A stretch of 14,832 nt of DNA, taken from NCBI GenBank assembly GCA_900770075.1, contig CAAGIZ010000162.1:1-14832 (forward strand), read 5' to 3'. The notes under the pieces are model-generated. The model made no database searches and was not told the DNA's origin. It was given only the letters and a program-made list of their open reading frames with translations. Position 1 is the stretch's first letter; every line of letters starts with the position of its first letter. The translations under genes and the position numbers were made by a program. The stretch is from Spirochaetia bacterium (GTDB lineage Bacteria > Spirochaetota > Spirochaetia > Treponematales > Treponemataceae). This document shows, piece by piece, positions 12,449 through 14,832 of the stretch.

Positions 12449-13358
12449 GAACAGACTGCGGATTTTTTATTGCAGAAAAACCTTCCAGAAAAAGAGAACG
12501 AAGGTTTTCCGTGCGGTCGTATTTGAAGTCTTTGAAAGTAACATTGGTCAAATCTGAGCCAAGATTCAGCCCTTCCTTTATGTCCTGCTTTGCTTCTTCG
12601 AGGCTGCATATTTCGTCTATAAGACCGTTCTGCTTTGCCTGTCTGGCCGAATAGACCCTGCCGTCTGCCAGTGCCTGAACCGTTTTTAAGTCCATTTTGC
12701 GGCTTTCGCTTACGATTTGAGTAAACTGCTCATAGGCTTCGTCAGAAAGGCTCTGCATGATTTGAAGCTGCTCTTCCGTAAATTCTTCGTTGAAATTAAA
12801 CATGTTTTTGTTTTTTCCGGTGTGTACGGTAACAGCCTTTATTCCGATTTTTTCCAGAAGGTCTGTGGCATCGATTGCGCTGGCACTTATTACGCCGATG
12901 GAGCCTGTAAGGGTGTTGCGGTTGGCGTATATTTTATCCGCTGCACAGCCTATGTAGTATCCCCCGGAGGCTGCCATTTCTGCAAAGTAAGCATAGATTT
13001 TTTTGCCGGATTCCTTGTATTTTAAAAGCTCAAGGTAGGCTTCGTCTGCGTGGTAAACAGTTCCTCCCGGTGAATTTATGTAGAGCAGGATTCCCTCGTT
13101 TTTTTCGTCTTTTTTGAGGGCTTCGATGGTGCTGAGCAGCCATTTCTGGTCGTAGGTGCTGCCCTTTTCCTGAATTTCTCCGGTGATGTAAAGGACTGCA
13201 AAGTATGGAGAACGGTTTTTGCTGAAGCTGAATGTTTTTTGAGAAAAGCCTTCCGGAACTCTTTTTGCAGAGGCGATTTTTGAAAAACCCATCAGGATTG
13301 CAATTACTGCAATCGTAAGCAGGACTATCAGTCCGTATCTTGAACTTTTTTTATCCAT
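12411..13358 (-). CDS. sppA: Signal peptide peptidase SppA (S49 serine protease)
   Basis: 315 residues, the short single-domain form. One N-terminal membrane anchor (about 8-24) puts the protease domain outside the cytoplasm, where it degrades cleaved signal peptides. S49 marks are GILLYINSPGGTV (89-101), MAASGGYYIGCAADKIYANRNTLTGSIGV with catalytic Ser131, and HTGKNKNMF with Lys182 or Lys184 as the partner lysine 51-53 residues on. Later comes ALADGRVYSARQAKQNGLIDEI. The Shine-Dalgarno AAGGAG (13371-13376) is 12 nt before the ATG, longer than usual, and no better start is visible. It is the third gene of the minus-strand operon, 30 nt after the DUF975 gene, and convergent with the response regulator gene. 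Confidence 0.93.
   Translation of the reverse strand: MDKKSSRYGLIVLLTIAVIAILMGFSKIASAKRVPEGFSQKTFSFSKNRSPYFAVLYITGEIQEKGSTYDQKWLLSTIEALKKDEKNEGILLYINSPGGTVYHADEAYLELLKYKESGKKIYAYFAEMAASGGYYIGCAADKIYANRNTLTGSIGVISASAIDATDLLEKIGIKAVTVHTGKNKNMFNFNEEFTEEQLQIMQSLSDEAYEQFTQIVSESRKMDLKTVQALADGRVYSARQAKQNGLIDEICSLEEAKQDIKEGLNLGSDLTNVTFKDFKYDRTENLRSLFLEGFSAIKNPQSVLNRGPVLSYRIY
12438..12468 (+). terminator. Possible terminator of the rplM-recX operon, inside sppA
   Basis: TCCGC (12438-12442) can pair with GCGGA (12458-12462), followed by six T residues. It overlaps the regulator's stop region and lies within the last codons of sppA on the opposite strand. The 15-nt loop makes it only moderately strong. 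Confidence 0.45.
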
Positions 13359-13388
13359 AGTTGTGAAGTGCTCCTTTTATGCTGCTGT

Positions 13389-14108
13389 TTATGCCTGAAA
13401 ATCTGATTCTGAAAGGGTTCCTGAGCGAAGGGCGTGTATTTTAAGACTCTTGTAGGCATTTGTAAAGGACATGTATTCGTAGGGTTGAATCCAAAGCTGC
13501 AAAATTCCAAGGGTAAAAATGGAAAGCAGGTTCCAGCCAAAAAAACTGAGGCCCATGACGAACAGATCTGCCTTGTAGCCTTTTGTAAGAACCTTGCTTA
13601 TGCGCATTGCCTTTGCAACACCGATTTTTGGATTTTCTGCAAGAATGAAAAACATCTGGGAATAGGAAAATGCCTTTACAATTCCCGGAATGAAGAAAAG
13701 AAGGCTCCACAGAAAAACCCACAGGCTGAACCACAGGGCTGCCAGTGCTCCGGTGAGCCAGCGGGAAAAGCCCTGAAGGTATTCGGAAAAGGAAATTTTT
13801 TCCAGAGTGTTAAAGTACCTGTCGTAAAGGCTGCACTCTGCCAGGGTGAGTATTCCTGTAATGACTACGGTCAGGAAGGAAAAGAGAAGTTCTGTTGCCG
13901 TTGATGAAAAACAGAACAGAACGGCCTGCATGTCCCAGACCGTGCCGTTTTCGTAGGGAGCATTTGAAACGGCGGTAGACTGAATTTCTGAGCCTGAACC
14001 CAGAATAACCAGAAATGCCATCGTAATAAGGGTGGCAAGGACAGGAACTGTCTTTCTTGATGCCAGCTGCTTTTTTGCAGTCTGTTTGTAAAGCTGTCTG
14101 TTAAACAT
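13389..14108 (-). CDS. DUF975 family integral membrane protein
   Basis: 239 residues with about five to six membrane segments, of which those at about 70-90, 115-140 and 180-205 are the clearest. The C-terminal half has the DUF975 pattern: LLFFIPGIVKAFSYSQMFFILAENP, then AMRISKVLTKGYKADLFVMGLSFFGWNLL, then GILQLWIQPYEYMSFTNAYKSL. The function of the family is unknown. It starts 8 nt inside the upstream CYTH gene, with a strong GGAGGAG 4 nt before the ATG, so the two are translationally coupled. It precedes sppA in the same operon. A link between membrane protein quality control (SppA) and this protein is possible but not shown. Confidence 0.88.
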   Translation of the reverse strand: MFNRQLYKQTAKKQLASRKTVPVLATLITMAFLVILGSGSEIQSTAVSNAPYENGTVWDMQAVLFCFSSTATELLFSFLTVVITGILTLAECSLYDRYFNTLEKISFSEYLQGFSRWLTGALAALWFSLWVFLWSLLFFIPGIVKAFSYSQMFFILAENPKIGVAKAMRISKVLTKGYKADLFVMGLSFFGWNLLSIFTLGILQLWIQPYEYMSFTNAYKSLKIHALRSGTLSESDFQA

Positions 14109-14691
14109 TTTCTCCTCCGAGCATTTGTGAATAATAGCGGTTTTCGATTTTGTCTTCGGAAATTCCGCATTTTGAGAGCATTTTTAGAAGTTTTTCCTTT
14201 GTCTGGCTTACGGTTTTTTCGTCGTTGGACTCGGTAAGAATTTCTATTTCCATAAAGTCCCCCAGCCGTTCTACCGTGCACAGTTCCAGGTGGGCGCCGT
14301 CGTAATGCCAGCTGAGCACTGTCTTGTGCTTTTTCAGCGTTGTTTTAAATCCCGTGTCTTTAAGGAAGACTTCAAAGGGTTCTGATTCTGAAAGAAAAAG
14401 TTCTTTTTCGTCGTTTACTTCCACGGCACTGCCGTCCTGCTGTACGACTTCTTTTTTCTTGTAGGTGAAGATTACGGATTTTTGTGCGCCTGTCTGAGGA
14501 GCGTCCTGTATTTCTGAGGTAGTGAAGGGGGTTTCCGTACGGATACGGACCTTTACTGTCTTTCCGTTGATGGTGTTTGAATAGTAGGTGTCGTCTTTTT
14601 CTATTGCTCCGCTGAAATCTGCAAAGCGTTCAAGATTTTTTATGACGGCTTTTCTGTCCTCTACGTGGGCTTTAAGTTCTATTTCGTACAT
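14101..14691 (-). CDS. CYTH-domain protein, CyaB-type (class IV adenylate cyclase-like)
   Basis: 196 residues. The start carries the ExExK motif (E3, E5, K7 in YEIELK), the hallmark of the CYTH tunnel fold that binds triphosphates with divalent metal. Matching charged strands follow: DDTYY (33-37), VKVRIR (46-51), FTYKKK (75-80), KHKTVLSW (121-128) and FMEIEIL (146-152). In other bacteria such proteins are adenylate cyclases (CyaB), thiamine triphosphatases or inorganic triphosphatases; sequence alone does not decide. I start at MYEIEL: TGG-TATAAT ends 6 nt before this ATG, so the message appears leaderless and an upstream in-frame ATG (14709) would lie outside the transcript. It is first of three genes with DUF975 and sppA. 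Confidence 0.85.
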   Translation of the reverse strand: MYEIELKAHVEDRKAVIKNLERFADFSGAIEKDDTYYSNTINGKTVKVRIRTETPFTTSEIQDAPQTGAQKSVIFTYKKKEVVQQDGSAVEVNDEKELFLSESEPFEVFLKDTGFKTTLKKHKTVLSWHYDGAHLELCTVERLGDFMEIEILTESNDEKTVSQTKEKLLKMLSKCGISEDKIENRYYSQMLGGENV

Positions 14692-14697
14692 TGCCTG

Positions 14698-14706
14698 ATT
14701 ATACCA
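14698..14706 (-). promoter_or_regulatory. Extended -10 promoter of the CYTH-DUF975-sppA operon, leaderless
   Basis: On the minus strand TGG precedes a consensus TATAAT (14698-14703) that ends 6 nt before the ATG at 14691. With standard geometry transcription starts at the A of the start codon. No clear -35 is seen. Confidence 0.6.
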
Positions 14707-14753
14707 CATTTTTTTAATAAATTGCAGATTATCTGAAATTTTCAGGTGAATTT

Positions 14754-14832
14754 TGCGTTAGTGGCGGGAAGGGCGGCGAAAGCCGTTGCAAAGCAATGGA
14801 GCGCGAAGGCGCGGAACCCTGGACAGAACGGC
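14754..14832. repeat. Palindromic intergenic element, third AAAGCCG ... TGGAG unit
   Basis: AAAGCCG (14779-14785) and TGGAG (14797-14801) flank a perfect palindrome TTGC AAA GCAA, and a second small palindrome (CGCG AAGG CGCG) follows. GAAGGGCGGCGA (14768-14779) is the reverse complement of 8419-8430, and GCGTTAG at 14755-14761 matches the reverse complement of CTAACGC at 8432-8438. It is cut by the window end. Confidence 0.65.

Overview
The window reads as chromosomal DNA of a treponeme or a close spirochaete relative. The evidence is a potA-potB-potC-potD operon in the order known for Treponema pallidum, a lipoprotein PotD, an OmpA-type protein with a non-canonical peptidoglycan pocket, a DNA-binding/receiver fusion behind rplM-rpsI-recX, and several genes that look leaderless. 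I cannot name the species. No phage, plasmid, transposase, CRISPR array, tRNA or rRNA is visible. Gene density is high and almost everything is housekeeping; the less explained material is intergenic.

Layout. 1-127: fragment of a palindrome-rich intergenic repeat. 128-346 (+): small membrane protein whose 3' end overlaps recQ. 264-1970 (-): recQ, preceded by a degenerate ~40-nt tandem repeat (2013-2137) that runs into the stop codon of an OmpA-domain protein (2135-3391, -). 3392-3550: divergent region with a second palindromic element. 3551-3991 (+): membrane-anchored nuclease-fold protein. 4012-4045: bidirectional terminator. 4070-8269 (-): polyamine ABC transporter, transcribed potA, potB, potC, potD. 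8360-8627: palindromic repeats. 8628-9681 (-): azlC-azlD amino-acid exporter. 9815-10066 (+): small membrane protein with a clear promoter. 10178-12448 (+): rplM, rpsI, recX and an orphan response regulator, with a structured leader before rplM. 12411-14691 (-): CYTH-domain protein, DUF975 membrane protein and SppA protease, convergent with the regulator. 14710-14832: another palindromic element.

How the parts work together. PotA powers the PotB/PotC channel, which is fed by lipoprotein PotD; an intercistronic hairpin precedes potD. AzlC and AzlD are the two subunits of one exporter. L13 and S9 are assembled into the ribosome and share an operon with RecX, a RecA modulator, and a regulator with an N-terminal excisionase-like DNA-binding domain.

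The observations I rate highest are: (1) a dispersed family of intergenic elements with fixed flanks (AAAGCCG ... TGGAG) around palindromes of different sequence; (2) the 'CGCCCCTAGACCG' tandem repeat before recQ; (3) repeated leaderless promoter architecture; (4) the response regulator bounded by an A8 tract after its TTG start and a G10 tract at its end; (5) the OmpA domain lacking the usual diaminopimelate-binding Asp. I do not see a clearly new multi-gene defence or mobile system.
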